Origin: Maridesulfovibrio sp050916235
GTDB lineage: Bacteria; Desulfobacterota; Desulfovibrionia; Desulfovibrionales; Desulfovibrionaceae
Assembly: GCF_050916235.1 (NCBI RefSeq)
Contig: NZ_CP104854.1
Coordinates: 3,596,001 to 3,660,000, forward strand
Reading direction: 5' to 3'
DNA: 64,000 bases
Positions 25,865-34,040 of this stretch are shown here, in pieces. The notes under the pieces were generated by a model, which did no database searches, had not been told where the DNA came from, and worked only from the letters and a program-made list of their open reading frames with translations. Position 1 is the stretch's first letter, and each line of letters opens with the position of its first letter. Made by a program: the position numbers and the translations under genes.

Positions 25865-26743
25865 TTATGCCGCCTTGCGAGTGTCCAGATGGGGTACTCC
25901 ATCTGGGGCGTTGCCCTTTTGATATATCTCCATTGGCTTCTTGCCGTCAAAAGCAAAATGCGGACGATGGTTGTTGTAGAAGTCAAACCACCTTGCCAAA
26001 GATTGTCGCAACTCGCTTCCAGACAAGAATTCACGTAGATAGACGCATTCATATTTTACTGAACGCCATAAGCGTTCGATCATCACGTTATCCATCCAGC
26101 GTCCACGGCCATCCATGGAGATTTGGACTCCTGTATCTCGCAGTGTTTTAGTGAATTCGTAGCTGGTAAACTGACTCCCTTGATCAGTGTTGAAGATTTC
26201 GGGGACACCGTATCTGTTCATTGCATCCTCAAGAGCGGCGATGCAGAAATCCGCATCCATGGTGTTGGATATTCGCCAAGACAAAACAGACCGGCTATGC
26301 CAATCCATGATTGCAACAAGATACAGGAAGCCTCTTTTCATCGGAATATAGGTTATATCAGAGCACCAAACATGATTTGGTCTGGAAATTTCTAAATTAC
26401 GCAGCAAGTACGGATAAATCTTGTGCTCAGGATGTTTCTGACTGGTTCTGGGCTTCTGAAAAACAGCCATTAATCCCATCCGGCGCATAAGTCTTTTTAC
26501 CCGGCCTCTTCCGACTTGATGTCCTTCATCTCGAAGCATATTGCGCATCTGCCGAGTCCCAAGAAATGGATAGTCCATAAACAACTCGTCAATCCGTTTC
26601 ATCAGTGACAGGTTATATTCGGATTCTCCGATGGGCTGGTAGTAATATGTTGAGCGTTGCAAACCAAGAATGTTGCACTGTCGCCGAATGCTGAGACACG
26701 GATGCCCTTTGTCGACGACTTCACGCCTTCGTTCTGTGCTCAA
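25865..26743 (-). CDS. IS3-family transposase OrfB (DDE integrase)
   Basis: 292 residues. An HTH_21-type segment ('SIRRQCNILGLQRSTYYYQ' then 'YPFLGTRQMRNMLRDEG') precedes an rve integrase core: first D in 'VWCSDITYIPM', second D in 'IFNTDQGSQFTS', and the catalytic E in 'VMIERLWRSVKYE'. The end 'FYNNHRPHFAFDGKKPMEIY' is typical. The frame begins at TTG overlapping the orfA stop (TTGA). In IS3 elements OrfAB is usually made by a -1 frameshift; here a run of five A lies just before the overlap. The core looks intact, so the element may be active. Confidence 0.95.
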   Translation of the reverse strand: MSTERRREVVDKGHPCLSIRRQCNILGLQRSTYYYQPIGESEYNLSLMKRIDELFMDYPFLGTRQMRNMLRDEGHQVGRGRVKRLMRRMGLMAVFQKPRTSQKHPEHKIYPYLLRNLEISRPNHVWCSDITYIPMKRGFLYLVAIMDWHSRSVLSWRISNTMDADFCIAALEDAMNRYGVPEIFNTDQGSQFTSYEFTKTLRDTGVQISMDGRGRWMDNVMIERLWRSVKYECVYLREFLSGSELRQSLARWFDFYNNHRPHFAFDGKKPMEIYQKGNAPDGVPHLDTRKAA

Positions 26744-27027
26744 ATTTTTACGAAGGCTTGCTGCAAAAAATCTTTTTCGACCGTCAATTGCCCGATTTTG
26801 GCGTGCAATTCCTTTATCTGTTCAGCATTATCTTGTTGGACTGTATTTTTTTTGCCGGAAAACATGTCGACAAGCCCTTCCTTGGCCTGCTTCTTCCATT
26901 TCGAAATCTGGTTGGCATGAACGCCATACTTGGTGGACAATTCGGTAAGGGTATATTCACCAGACAAAGCGTCAAGTGCTACACGGGCTTTGAACTCTGC
27001 GGAAAAGGTTCTTTTCTTCTTGGACAT
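26740..27027 (-). CDS. IS3-family transposase OrfA (HTH protein)
   Basis: 95 residues, ATG with AAGGAGG. It is a HTH_Tnp_1 protein ('FSAEFKARVALDALSGEYTL', 'LSTKYGVHANQISKWKKQAK') with a C-terminal leucine-zipper-like helix ('QIKELHAKIGQLTVEKDFL') used for multimerisation. It binds the element ends and, fused to OrfB by frameshifting, gives the active transposase; alone it usually acts as a regulator. It overlaps orfB by 4 bp at its stop. Confidence 0.95.
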   Translation of the reverse strand: MSKKKRTFSAEFKARVALDALSGEYTLTELSTKYGVHANQISKWKKQAKEGLVDMFSGKKNTVQQDNAEQIKELHAKIGQLTVEKDFLQQAFVKI

Positions 27028-27315
27028 GAAACAGCCTCCTTGGGCTCTTATATGTCCACCTTAAAACGTGGTCCAGTTTTGTGGACCCACTTCTGGAGAT
27101 TCATTGTCGGATTGAGTCTCATCGCCTGCATCAACCCGGTTTCACAGATGTCACGGGAATGATAATTCCAGAGTCGTTCCATTTACGTAACCGGATCAGA
27201 GCTAGGCTGTGTGCATGGTGAACAGGTATTTGAATGAGTTTGATGCAAAATCATGGTTGCTATTCCAAGCCATGAGTCTTATTTTCCCTTTTCCGACAAC
27301 AGATAATAATTTTTC

Positions 27316-27339
27316 GGCAGCGTTCATTGCTGCCTTTTT
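27316..27339 (+). terminator. Terminator upstream of bioF
   Basis: GGCAGC, 7-nt loop, GCTGCC, TTTTT. It ends 29 bp before bioF and either terminates the interrupted phage operon or attenuates the bio operon. Confidence 0.7.
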
Positions 27340-27367
27340 AATCCAGAATCACCGGATTTATTTTTTT

Positions 27368-28552
27368 ATGGCTCCCAAAAGCATTTACCGCCGCATTTCA
27401 GGCGAACTTACCGACCTTGAAAATTCAGACGCACTGCGCACAGTGCCGCAGGTTGAGAACGGGGCGGACAAGATCCTGCTCTTTCATAATATCCCGCTGC
27501 TCAATCTGGCCTCCAACGATTATCTTGGCCTTGCCGGTAATTCCATGCTCAAGGCAGAAGCCGTCAAGGCCGTTGAAGAATACGGATGCGGAGCAGCTGC
27601 CTCCCGGTTGGTGACCGGCAATTTCAGCCTTTACGACAAGCTGGAAAAGGAGCTTGCAGATTTCCACGGGCGCGAGGATTCCATGCTTTTCAGTTCCGGT
27701 TATGCTGCCAACCTCGCCATAATGGATGCCTTTGCCGACCGGAATTCACTCGTATTTTCAGACAAGCTCAACCATGCCAGTATTCTCGACGGCATAAGGA
27801 TGTCCGGCGCAAAACAGGTCCGCTACAAACATAACGATCTGGATCATCTGGAAAAAAGGCTCGAAGCTTTCAGCGGTGTGGAATCAAAGATACTGATTAC
27901 GGATACCATCTTCAGCATGGACGGGGATCTTGCCCGCATGGAACGCATTGCCGACCTCTGCGACCGGCATGACGTTATGCTGGTAGTGGACGAAGCCCAT
28001 GCCGAGGGCGTTTTCGGCTCCGGGCGCGGATTCTGCCGTGAAGCAGGTGTCGCAGACCGGGTGGATCTGCACATGGGGGCTTTTTCCAAGGCGTTCGGTT
28101 CACTTGGAGGGGCTGTTTCCGGTAGTAGTGAGTTGATTTCATACCTGCGCAACAAAGGCCGTTCTTTTGTTTTTTCCACCGCGCTTCCCCCGGCTGTGAT
28201 CGGGGCAAGCCTCGCGGCGCTGCTGCTGGTGCGGTCGGACCCTTCGCGTGGAGAAAAACTGCTGGCCATGAGCCGTGAGCTCAAGGGCTACCTCGAATCC
28301 CTGGGGTTCAACTGCGGAGATTCGCAGAGCCAGATCATTCCGGTTATCCTTGGAGAAAACGCACTGGCTCTCAAAGCCCAGCAACTGCTGCGTGAGCAGG
28401 GGCTGTATGTTGCCGCCATCCGGCCGCCGACCGTTCCGCCGGGTACGGCACGCTTGCGTATCTCCCTGCGTGCCGATCTTACTGATTCCGATCTTGAAAT
28501 GGTCAGGAGCGCGTTCGGCCAGCTGCACAAGGAACTTTCGGCATGGAAATAA
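27368..28552 (+). CDS. bioF: 8-amino-7-oxononanoate synthase (BioF)
   Basis: 394 residues from ATG at 27368; the longer frame to 27209 has no family sequence. It is a class II PLP-dependent alpha-oxoamine synthase: 'NLASNDYLGLAGNSMLK' near the start, 'DEAHAEGVFGSGRGFC' holding the PLP-interacting Asp and His, and 'MGAFSKAFGSLGG' with the PLP Schiff-base lysine K241. It condenses pimeloyl-ACP with alanine, the first committed step of the biotin ring pathway. Its stop overlaps the next gene by 10 bp; with bioC further on it forms a pimeloyl/biotin operon. No good ribosome site is seen, and a terminator-like hairpin lies 29 bp upstream, which may regulate it. Confidence 0.93.
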   Translation: MAPKSIYRRISGELTDLENSDALRTVPQVENGADKILLFHNIPLLNLASNDYLGLAGNSMLKAEAVKAVEEYGCGAAASRLVTGNFSLYDKLEKELADFHGREDSMLFSSGYAANLAIMDAFADRNSLVFSDKLNHASILDGIRMSGAKQVRYKHNDLDHLEKRLEAFSGVESKILITDTIFSMDGDLARMERIADLCDRHDVMLVVDEAHAEGVFGSGRGFCREAGVADRVDLHMGAFSKAFGSLGGAVSGSSELISYLRNKGRSFVFSTALPPAVIGASLAALLLVRSDPSRGEKLLAMSRELKGYLESLGFNCGDSQSQIIPVILGENALALKAQQLLREQGLYVAAIRPPTVPPGTARLRISLRADLTDSDLEMVRSAFGQLHKELSAWK

Positions 28553-29142
28553 CTTTTGTGGGCGGTTGGGCCAGTGATTCGGCCCAGTATCCTGTACTTG
28601 CAGGCTCGGCCCGTGTTCTGGTTCCGTTCAGCGGATTTCGTCCTGAAGAGTTACCACAGCTTATCGCAGAAAACTCCGGGGTGCTGCTCAGCTGGTCCAC
28701 CGGGGCGCACATGCTGCTGAAGGATTGCCTGCATCTGTTTCCGCAATTCGATCAGGTTATCCTGATTGCACCTTTTCTGGCCTTTACCGACTCTTTTCCG
28801 GAACGGCTGGTGCGACGCATGATCGCAGGGATGGCGGTAAATCCTGCAGAAGTGGTTGCTTCCTTTTACGCCAACTGCGGAGAGGAACGTGATCTGGCGT
28901 TTGATGAATCGCTGACTCCGGCCCTTACCGAAGGCCTTGAGTACCTGATTTCATCAAGGTTTGAGCCCGAAAAAACTGTCAGCATAGACAACCTGACCCT
29001 TGTGCATGGGATTCAGGATAAAATAGTGCGCGGCAGGGCTTTTGAACGGGTGAAAGAGTTCTTTGTTCCCGGAAGGATAGTCACCCCCGATTGCGGGCAT
29101 AAAATTTCAGAGCAGGTGCTGCTTGAATTGATCCGGGCTTGA
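28543..29142 (+). CDS. Alpha/beta-hydrolase, probable pimeloyl-ACP methyl ester esterase
   Basis: 199 residues, overlapping bioF by 10 bp. A nucleophile elbow-like motif gives S52 ('LLSWSTGAHMLL'), and the probable acid and base are D159 ('GIQDKIVRG') and H186 ('DCGHKISEQ'). It lies exactly where bioG/bioH/bioK-type esterases lie, between bioF and bioC. BioC methylates malonyl-ACP to disguise it for fatty-acid elongation, and an esterase must remove the methyl group from pimeloyl-ACP; this protein is the obvious candidate. It is short for BioH (about 256) and closer to BioG in size. The family name (BioG or another isozyme) cannot be fixed by eye. Confidence 0.75.
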   Translation: MEITFVGGWASDSAQYPVLAGSARVLVPFSGFRPEELPQLIAENSGVLLSWSTGAHMLLKDCLHLFPQFDQVILIAPFLAFTDSFPERLVRRMIAGMAVNPAEVVASFYANCGEERDLAFDESLTPALTEGLEYLISSRFEPEKTVSIDNLTLVHGIQDKIVRGRAFERVKEFFVPGRIVTPDCGHKISEQVLLELIRA

Positions 29143-29151
29143 TTTTACCCC

Positions 29152-29187
29152 GCAAAATCAAATCGTCAAAAGCGCGTAGCGCATTAT
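29152..29187 (+). repeat. Intergenic repeat family, copy 2
   Basis: AATCAAATCGTCAAAAGCGC followed by GTAGCGCATTAT, nearly identical to the copy at 36341-36388; it sits between the esterase gene and bioC. Confidence 0.65.
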
Positions 29188-29232
29188 ACTGAAACCCGGC
29201 AGGGTCGCCGAAGGCAATCATACGGATAAAAA

Positions 29233-29985
29233 GTGAAGAACAGAATACGCCAGTGTTTCGGCAAGGCTGCCGCAAGTTACAGTGACGCCGCATCGGTCCA
29301 GCGTGAGGTTGCGGCCCGTTGTGCCGCATTCTGTCCTGCCGGGGATTACGGCAGGGTGCTGGATATTGGTTCCGGCGTGGGCTTCCTGCACGGTGAACTT
29401 GAAAAGCGTATCGGGTTCGGTGAGTATGTTTCACTTGATCTGGTCCGGCCCATGCTGCTGGAGCAGCGTAAGGTCAGCAATGCTTTTCTGCTGGCTGCGG
29501 ACGGGGAAAGCCTGCCGTTGCGCGATAATACTTTTGACCTGCTGGTGAGCTCGTCCGCCATGCAGTGGTTTGCCGATCCTGAGCGGTCCATACCTGACTG
29601 TTTTCGGGTTCTGAAACCGGGGGGCAGGTTCGCCTTCGCCATTTTCAGCCGTGGTACTCTGGGTGAGCTGGCGGATGTGAGTGAAAGAACCGGTTTTGGT
29701 TCGGTGAAGAATTTGAAGGATGATTCGTTTTACAGGGAAATTTTTTCGTCGGTTGAGGACCTTGAGGTGGAATTTTCCGGCGGGACGCATGAAATATACT
29801 TTCCTTCAGTGAAAGAATTTCTGAGGATGCACAAGATGACCGGGGCGGTCGCCTCCAGTGGGAATATTTCCTGGGGTAAGGACAAGTATCGCCGGTTTGT
29901 TGAGGAATATGAAAGATTGTACAGGGGGGAAGCGGGCATAAAGGCCACTTACAGGGTCTTTCTCGCTTATGGGGAAAAGCTGTAG
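29233..29985 (+). CDS. bioC: Malonyl-ACP O-methyltransferase (BioC)
   Basis: 250 residues starting at GTG (29233). SAM-binding motif I is 'VLDIGSGVGFLHGEL' (residues about 40-54), and 'LLVSSSAMQWFADPERSI' followed by 'FRVLKPGGRFAFAIF' is characteristic of BioC. The N-terminal 'RIRQCFGKAAASYSDAASVQ' is also BioC-like. The enzyme transfers methyl from SAM to malonyl-ACP so that fatty-acid synthase can extend it to pimeloyl-ACP methyl ester. It ends the bioF-esterase-bioC run; bioA, bioB and bioD are not in the window. A 90-bp gap carrying an intergenic repeat separates it from the esterase gene, so it may have its own expression. Confidence 0.92.
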   Translation: MKNRIRQCFGKAAASYSDAASVQREVAARCAAFCPAGDYGRVLDIGSGVGFLHGELEKRIGFGEYVSLDLVRPMLLEQRKVSNAFLLAADGESLPLRDNTFDLLVSSSAMQWFADPERSIPDCFRVLKPGGRFAFAIFSRGTLGELADVSERTGFGSVKNLKDDSFYREIFSSVEDLEVEFSGGTHEIYFPSVKEFLRMHKMTGAVASSGNISWGKDKYRRFVEEYERLYRGEAGIKATYRVFLAYGEKL

Positions 29986-30087
29986 CCGGTTCAGCGAAGG
30001 AGAGTCGCCCTCCGGTTGCGCAGGTTTTTCATCCGTTTTTGTCTGAATTAATTAAAGAATGAAGAGTATGAATTTCAGGAGTTTTGT

Positions 30088-30768
30088 ATGTTAGTAGGGG
30101 ATTGGATGACTGAAGAAGTGCTGACCATACTTCCGGGGGCACCTATTCTTGAGGCCATGGAGTTGATGCGCGATGCCGGTATCAGGCAGATTCCGGTGGT
30201 GGAGGCTTCCGGGCTGGTTGCCGGGATTGTCTCTGACCGCGATGTTCGCGACGCCATGCCGTCCAAGTTTCTGCCCGGTGACTCCGCTGCCGCCCAGGGG
30301 CAAGGGCTTCTTGGGCTCAAGGTCAAGGACATCATGACCCATGATCCCATCGTCGTTTCTCCGGACACCTGCATGGAAGTAGCGGCCGAGCTTCTGCTTC
30401 AGCATAAGATCGGCGGACTGCCGGTACTGGATGAGTACGGCCTTGCCGGGATCATCACCGAGGTGGACATCTACCGTTTCCTGACAACTGTTACCGGGGT
30501 AAGTAAAGGCAGCTCCCAGTTTGCCTTCATCCTTGAGGATACTGCTACTGCGCTGGAAGAACTGCTGAATGACCTTTGGGCCCGCGGAGTAAGGCTTTCC
30601 ACTGTATTTACTTCCTACGAAGGTGTGGAGCCCGGACAGCGCAGGGTTTTCATCTGGGTTCAGCGCCTGGATGACGCCAAGGTTGAGCAACTGGTTATGC
30701 ATCTTAAACGGACTTACGATCTGCAGTACCACGTTCACCGCGGGGAAACCTATAAGACTGAATTTTAG
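30088..30768 (+). CDS. CBS-pair protein with ACT-like C-terminal domain
   Basis: 226 residues. Two CBS modules are clear: about 1-65 ('DWMTEEVLTILPGAPILEAM', 'GIVSDRDVRDAMP') and 75-140 ('VKDIMTHDPIVVSPDTCMEV', 'GIITEVDIYRFLTTV'). Residues about 145-226 are a beta-alpha-beta segment resembling an ACT-type fold, the arrangement seen in AcuB-like proteins. CBS pairs bind adenosine nucleotides or similar ligands and sense energy or metabolite status. No enzymatic domain is fused, so it probably regulates a partner. It is monocistronic with a strong terminator behind it. Confidence 0.88.
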   Translation: MLVGDWMTEEVLTILPGAPILEAMELMRDAGIRQIPVVEASGLVAGIVSDRDVRDAMPSKFLPGDSAAAQGQGLLGLKVKDIMTHDPIVVSPDTCMEVAAELLLQHKIGGLPVLDEYGLAGIITEVDIYRFLTTVTGVSKGSSQFAFILEDTATALEELLNDLWARGVRLSTVFTSYEGVEPGQRRVFIWVQRLDDAKVEQLVMHLKRTYDLQYHVHRGETYKTEF

Positions 30769-30802
30769 GAATACAGCCGCATCGTATGTCACGAAAGTAC
30801 AA

Positions 30803-30835
30803 GGCCGCAGCATCCACCGGATGTTGCGGCCGTTT
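30803..30835. terminator. Bidirectional terminator
   Basis: GGCCGCAGCATCC pairs with GGATGTTGCGGCC around ACC, followed by TTTT; it separates the CBS gene from the convergent HD-GYP gene. Confidence 0.88.
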
Positions 30836-30858
30836 TGCTTATATTGCGGGCTTCGTGA

Positions 30859-32433
30859 CTATTCGTCCTGATACCTTTTTCTGACCTCCATGATCTTGTC
30901 GAGATTGTCGAAGAAGAGATCCACAAGATCGGGGTCGAACATTTTTTCGCGGTGTTTTTTGAGAAATTCCAGTGCCCGGTCCACCGACCATGCTTCCTTG
31001 TACACCCGGTCGCTGCACAGGGCATCAAATACGTCTGTTACGCAGATGATTCTTCCGGCAATGCTGATCTGATCTCCCCGAAGGCCCTGCGGGTAGCCTG
31101 ATCCGTCCCAGTATTCGTGGTGCTCGTGGGCAATGGTGGCTGCTGTCTTGAGCAGCTTGCGGTTGCTGGCCCGCAGGATGTTGTAACCTATTTCGGTGTG
31201 CGTGCGCATTATCTTCAGTTCTTCCGGGGTCAGCTTGCCGGGCTTGAGCAGGATGGAATCGGGGATGCCGATCTTGCCCACATCGTGCATTGGTGAGGCG
31301 TAATACAGTTCATCTGTCTCCATCTGGTTCAGTCCTATGGCCATGCCGAGTATGCGTGCAATCTCAGAGACCCGGATTACGTGGAAGGCAGTCTCCTTGG
31401 ACCGGAATTCCACCACTTCACCGAGCATACGCACGATTTCCTTCTGGGTATCCAGAATTTCCTGATTGAGATAGATGTTGTCGAAGGCAACGCCCACGTT
31501 ATCGGAGAAAATCCGCAGCAGGTCTTCGTCCTGTTCGCTGAACCTCCTTCCTCCTCCTTCCACGTACAGCAGGTGCGATCCCTTCTGCTTGGTCGGCAGG
31601 TAGCCAAGGTAGTCGCTGCCCATGAAGCATCCGTGGCCGATGGTGCATATTTCCTCAAAGCGGGCCCGGACATCGTCAGAAAGTTCCTTGCAGTCATCCA
31701 CCGAGCTTGTGCAGATGGAATACTTGCCGGTAGATGCAATGATCTGGAGTTCCTTGTTGTCAGGGGTTGAAACGGCAACGCCGTTTCCTTCCATGTAGAC
31801 CGAATCACGCAGTCCCATCAGCGAGATGACCTGTGTCAGCACTCCCTGAGCCAGCTTGTTGACGGACTTCTGCTGGAAAAGATTGCTGGAGGCTTCGATG
31901 ATATGCTTCAGTCCCTTGCGGTTTTGCTCTATTATCTGGATGTCCCGGTATGAGCGCAGGGCGGAAAGAACCGAGGTGAACAGCCGCTGAGCGGTAAGCT
32001 CGGCCTTGTGCTTGTAGTCGTTGATGTCATATTCGAGAATGACCTTGCGCTCAGGGGCCTGTCCGGGCTGTCCGGTACGCAGGATGATCCTGACCATGCG
32101 GTTTTTGAGCTCCCCGCGTATGTTGCGGACCAGTTCCAGACCTGCATGGTTGGTCTCCATGACAACGTCCAGCAGGATGACCGCTATCTCCGGCTCGGTA
32201 TTCATTATTTCCAGTGCTTCCTGCGCGGTGTAGGCACTGATAAATTCAAGCCCGGCACCTTCGAACTGGAAATCGTCCAGAACCAGACGGGTTGTGCTGT
32301 GCACATCCTCTTCGTCATCGACAATGAGGATTTTCCACTTCTTTTCGTCATCAAAGGGCGACTCGTCTTCAGCGGGAGTTTCCTCGGCAAACAGAAGCTC
32401 ATCTTCATCGAACAGATTGTTGTCAGTTGTCAT
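30859..32433 (-). CDS. REC-HD-GYP response regulator (c-di-GMP phosphodiesterase)
   Basis: 524 residues. An acidic start ('NLFDEDELLFAEE') precedes a receiver domain with phospho-acceptor D89 ('AVILLDVVMETN'). A conserved linker ('ILRTGQPGQAPERKVI', 'YDINDYKHKAELTAQRL') of DUF3369 type runs from about 118 to 165, then a GAF-like region (about 185-320). From about 335 an HD-GYP domain has H383-D384 ('PMHDVGKIGIPD'), 'THTEIGYNIL' and the GYP loop at 446-448 ('YWDGSGYPQGLRG'), with all metal-site signatures intact. HD-GYP enzymes hydrolyse c-di-GMP to GMP or pGpG. It lies 11 bp downstream of a hybrid histidine kinase with the same REC-linker, so the two should be one signalling unit. Confidence 0.92.
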   Translation of the reverse strand: MTTDNNLFDEDELLFAEETPAEDESPFDDEKKWKILIVDDEEDVHSTTRLVLDDFQFEGAGLEFISAYTAQEALEIMNTEPEIAVILLDVVMETNHAGLELVRNIRGELKNRMVRIILRTGQPGQAPERKVILEYDINDYKHKAELTAQRLFTSVLSALRSYRDIQIIEQNRKGLKHIIEASSNLFQQKSVNKLAQGVLTQVISLMGLRDSVYMEGNGVAVSTPDNKELQIIASTGKYSICTSSVDDCKELSDDVRARFEEICTIGHGCFMGSDYLGYLPTKQKGSHLLYVEGGGRRFSEQDEDLLRIFSDNVGVAFDNIYLNQEILDTQKEIVRMLGEVVEFRSKETAFHVIRVSEIARILGMAIGLNQMETDELYYASPMHDVGKIGIPDSILLKPGKLTPEELKIMRTHTEIGYNILRASNRKLLKTAATIAHEHHEYWDGSGYPQGLRGDQISIAGRIICVTDVFDALCSDRVYKEAWSVDRALEFLKKHREKMFDPDLVDLFFDNLDKIMEVRKRYQDE

Positions 32434-32444
32434 CTTTCACAACC

Positions 32445-33623
32445 TCACTTGCGGATGGTCTCGTATTCGGGAACAGGAATTTTCAAGGCGAAAGAAGCTC
32501 CTCCCATGGAAGACCTGCCTATATCAATCAGCCAGTTGTAGCCGCTGGCAATGCGGTCCACTATGCTGAGCCCCATTCCCACCGCTTCCGGACGTCTGGT
32601 GAAGAACGGGTCGAACAGGTATGGCAGGTCATCGGTGTTGACTCCGGAGCCGTTGTCATCGATCTCGATGCAGCAGATTCTGGAGTCCGTTCTCACTTCC
32701 AGACTGACCCTTGGATCAGTTGCAGAGCAGAAGAACACGGCATTCTTGAGGATTTCTTCAAGAACTTTTTTGAAAAGGTCGGGCTTGGCATCTATAAGCA
32801 CCTTTTCAAGGGAAATATTGAAATCGACTTCCTTGCCAAGAGACGCAGCGTATTCCCGGACGAGATCCATGATTTCCCCTGCGGCAATATCAAGTTCCGT
32901 TTCAGAATGATCACAATAGCTTATGGCCGCAAAGGCGGATACGCTGTCAACGATCATTTCCAGCCTTCCGGCTTCCTCGGAAATTGTATCAAGGTACTTG
33001 AGGGTGTCCGGGTTGTCTTCAAGTTTGCGGGAGGCCAGATTGGCGAAGCCGTTGATGGTCATGGTGCGGTTGCGGATCTGGTGAGCAACGGACATGGCAA
33101 GTCTTGCGAGGCTGGTGCGGTTCTGCTCAATCTTGAGCAGGTCGCGGTATGAGCGCAGGGCGGTGGTCATGGATGTTGCCAGCCGCTGTGCTGTGATCTC
33201 GGCCTTCTGCCAGTAATCGTTGATGTCAAGTTCGGTGATGACCTTGTGCTCGGGTGCGAATCCGGGCTGACCTGTGCGCAGGATGATTCTGATGAACCTG
33301 TTGTTGAGCTTTTCCCGGATCAACTGGGCAACATCAAGCCCGGCGGTATTGTTTTCCATGACCACGTCCAGAAGGATGATGGCCATATTCTGTTCCCGCT
33401 CCATTATGACCAGGGATTCCTCCCCGCTGAATGCACTGATGAATTCTAGGGGGCGACCTTCGAAAAAGAAATCCCCAAGAACCATCCGGGTCATGGAATG
33501 GACGTCCGGCTCATCATCGACGATAAGCACGCGCCATGGCGCTACGGGCTCAAAAGCGGTTTCTTCTGCTTCCTCTCCTGAAAAGAGAAGTTCATCATCT
33601 TCAAATAGATCCGGACTCTGCAT
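32445..33623 (-). CDS. REC-histidine kinase hybrid with DUF3369-type linker
   Basis: 392 residues from ATG at 33623 (AGGAAA upstream). The order is unusual: acidic start ('LFEDDELLFSGEE'), receiver domain (about 31-150, D86 in 'AIILLDVVMENN'), a linker almost copying that of the HD-GYP protein ('ILRTGQPGFAPEHKVI', 'LDINDYWQKAEITAQRL'), then a HisKA helix with H181 ('MSVAHQIRNRTMTING') and an HATPase_c domain ('EIDDNGSGVNTDDLPYLFDP', 'GMGLSIVDRIASGYN'). No transmembrane or sensor domain is visible, so it is a cytoplasmic kinase that itself receives a phosphate. It is first in a two-gene operon with the HD-GYP regulator. The signal is unknown. Confidence 0.92.
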   Translation of the reverse strand: MQSPDLFEDDELLFSGEEAEETAFEPVAPWRVLIVDDEPDVHSMTRMVLGDFFFEGRPLEFISAFSGEESLVIMEREQNMAIILLDVVMENNTAGLDVAQLIREKLNNRFIRIILRTGQPGFAPEHKVITELDINDYWQKAEITAQRLATSMTTALRSYRDLLKIEQNRTSLARLAMSVAHQIRNRTMTINGFANLASRKLEDNPDTLKYLDTISEEAGRLEMIVDSVSAFAAISYCDHSETELDIAAGEIMDLVREYAASLGKEVDFNISLEKVLIDAKPDLFKKVLEEILKNAVFFCSATDPRVSLEVRTDSRICCIEIDDNGSGVNTDDLPYLFDPFFTRRPEAVGMGLSIVDRIASGYNWLIDIGRSSMGGASFALKIPVPEYETIRK

Positions 33624-33739
33624 TGAATTTCCTAGTGTGATCAAATTTATGGATTTTCCATGGTTGTTAACAGAATAGCCTACTTCAATGAAAAATTAAA
33701 CAGGATAGCTTCAGAAAAATCACAAATGATGGAAAAAAG

Positions 33740-33785
33740 AAAACCGGTCCAGTGCTCCCGAACGGATTGTAACACCGGTTTTTTA
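33740..33785. terminator. Possible hairpin in intergenic region
   Basis: AAAACCGGT and ACCGGTTTT pair across a 25-nt loop, with T-run on the plus strand. It sits upstream of two divergent genes, so its role is unclear. Confidence 0.4.
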
Positions 33786-33963
33786 CTGTTTTCCTTACAA
33801 TCGTCCGTGCCTTTCGTTTTTCTTTAGTGTAAGTTGCGTAGTAAGAACTGTTTGGAGTCGTTTGGTGCCATTGCAAGGCAAATCCATTTTTCAACAACCA
33901 GGCAATCAAACTCCCAAAAGGTTAACTCGTCTTACCCTGCGGTTATGGAACTTTTCTTCTGCC

Positions 33964-34040
33964 TGCGGCGAAGCCTTGTTAAAAGGTGTCGGGGGAGTCC
34001 GCTGGAGACAAAACAGAGGTTCCGCAGGGCTGCCGGAGGC
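33964..34040 (+). repeat. Diverged copy of GC-rich intergenic element
   Basis: It shares GGCGAAGCC near its start, a central GAGTCC, and GCCGGAGGC at its end with the element at 44254-44355, in the same order. The middle is poorly conserved. Confidence 0.35.

Larger units (their letters stand above)
25809..27089 (-). mobile_element. IS3-family insertion sequence
   Basis: Inverted repeats bound two transposase genes. The inner arms are TTTTTAAGGTGGACA (25840-25854) and TGTCCACCTTAAAAC (27053-27067); outer arms AACTGGACCAC (25820-25830) and GTGGTCCAGTT (27068-27078) also match, and weaker complementarity reaches TG at 25809 and CA at 27089. The size (about 1.28 kb) and the orfA/orfB layout fit IS3. 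The left arm carries about 8 extra bases between the two blocks. No clear target-site duplication could be recognised, so the outermost ends are uncertain by a few bases. Confidence 0.85.

Noticed and set aside
25800..27100. Target-site duplication around the IS
   Set aside because: Bases outside TG at 25809 and CA at 27089 (AAG and CTT) are complementary, not direct repeats; no 3-4 bp duplication could be shown.
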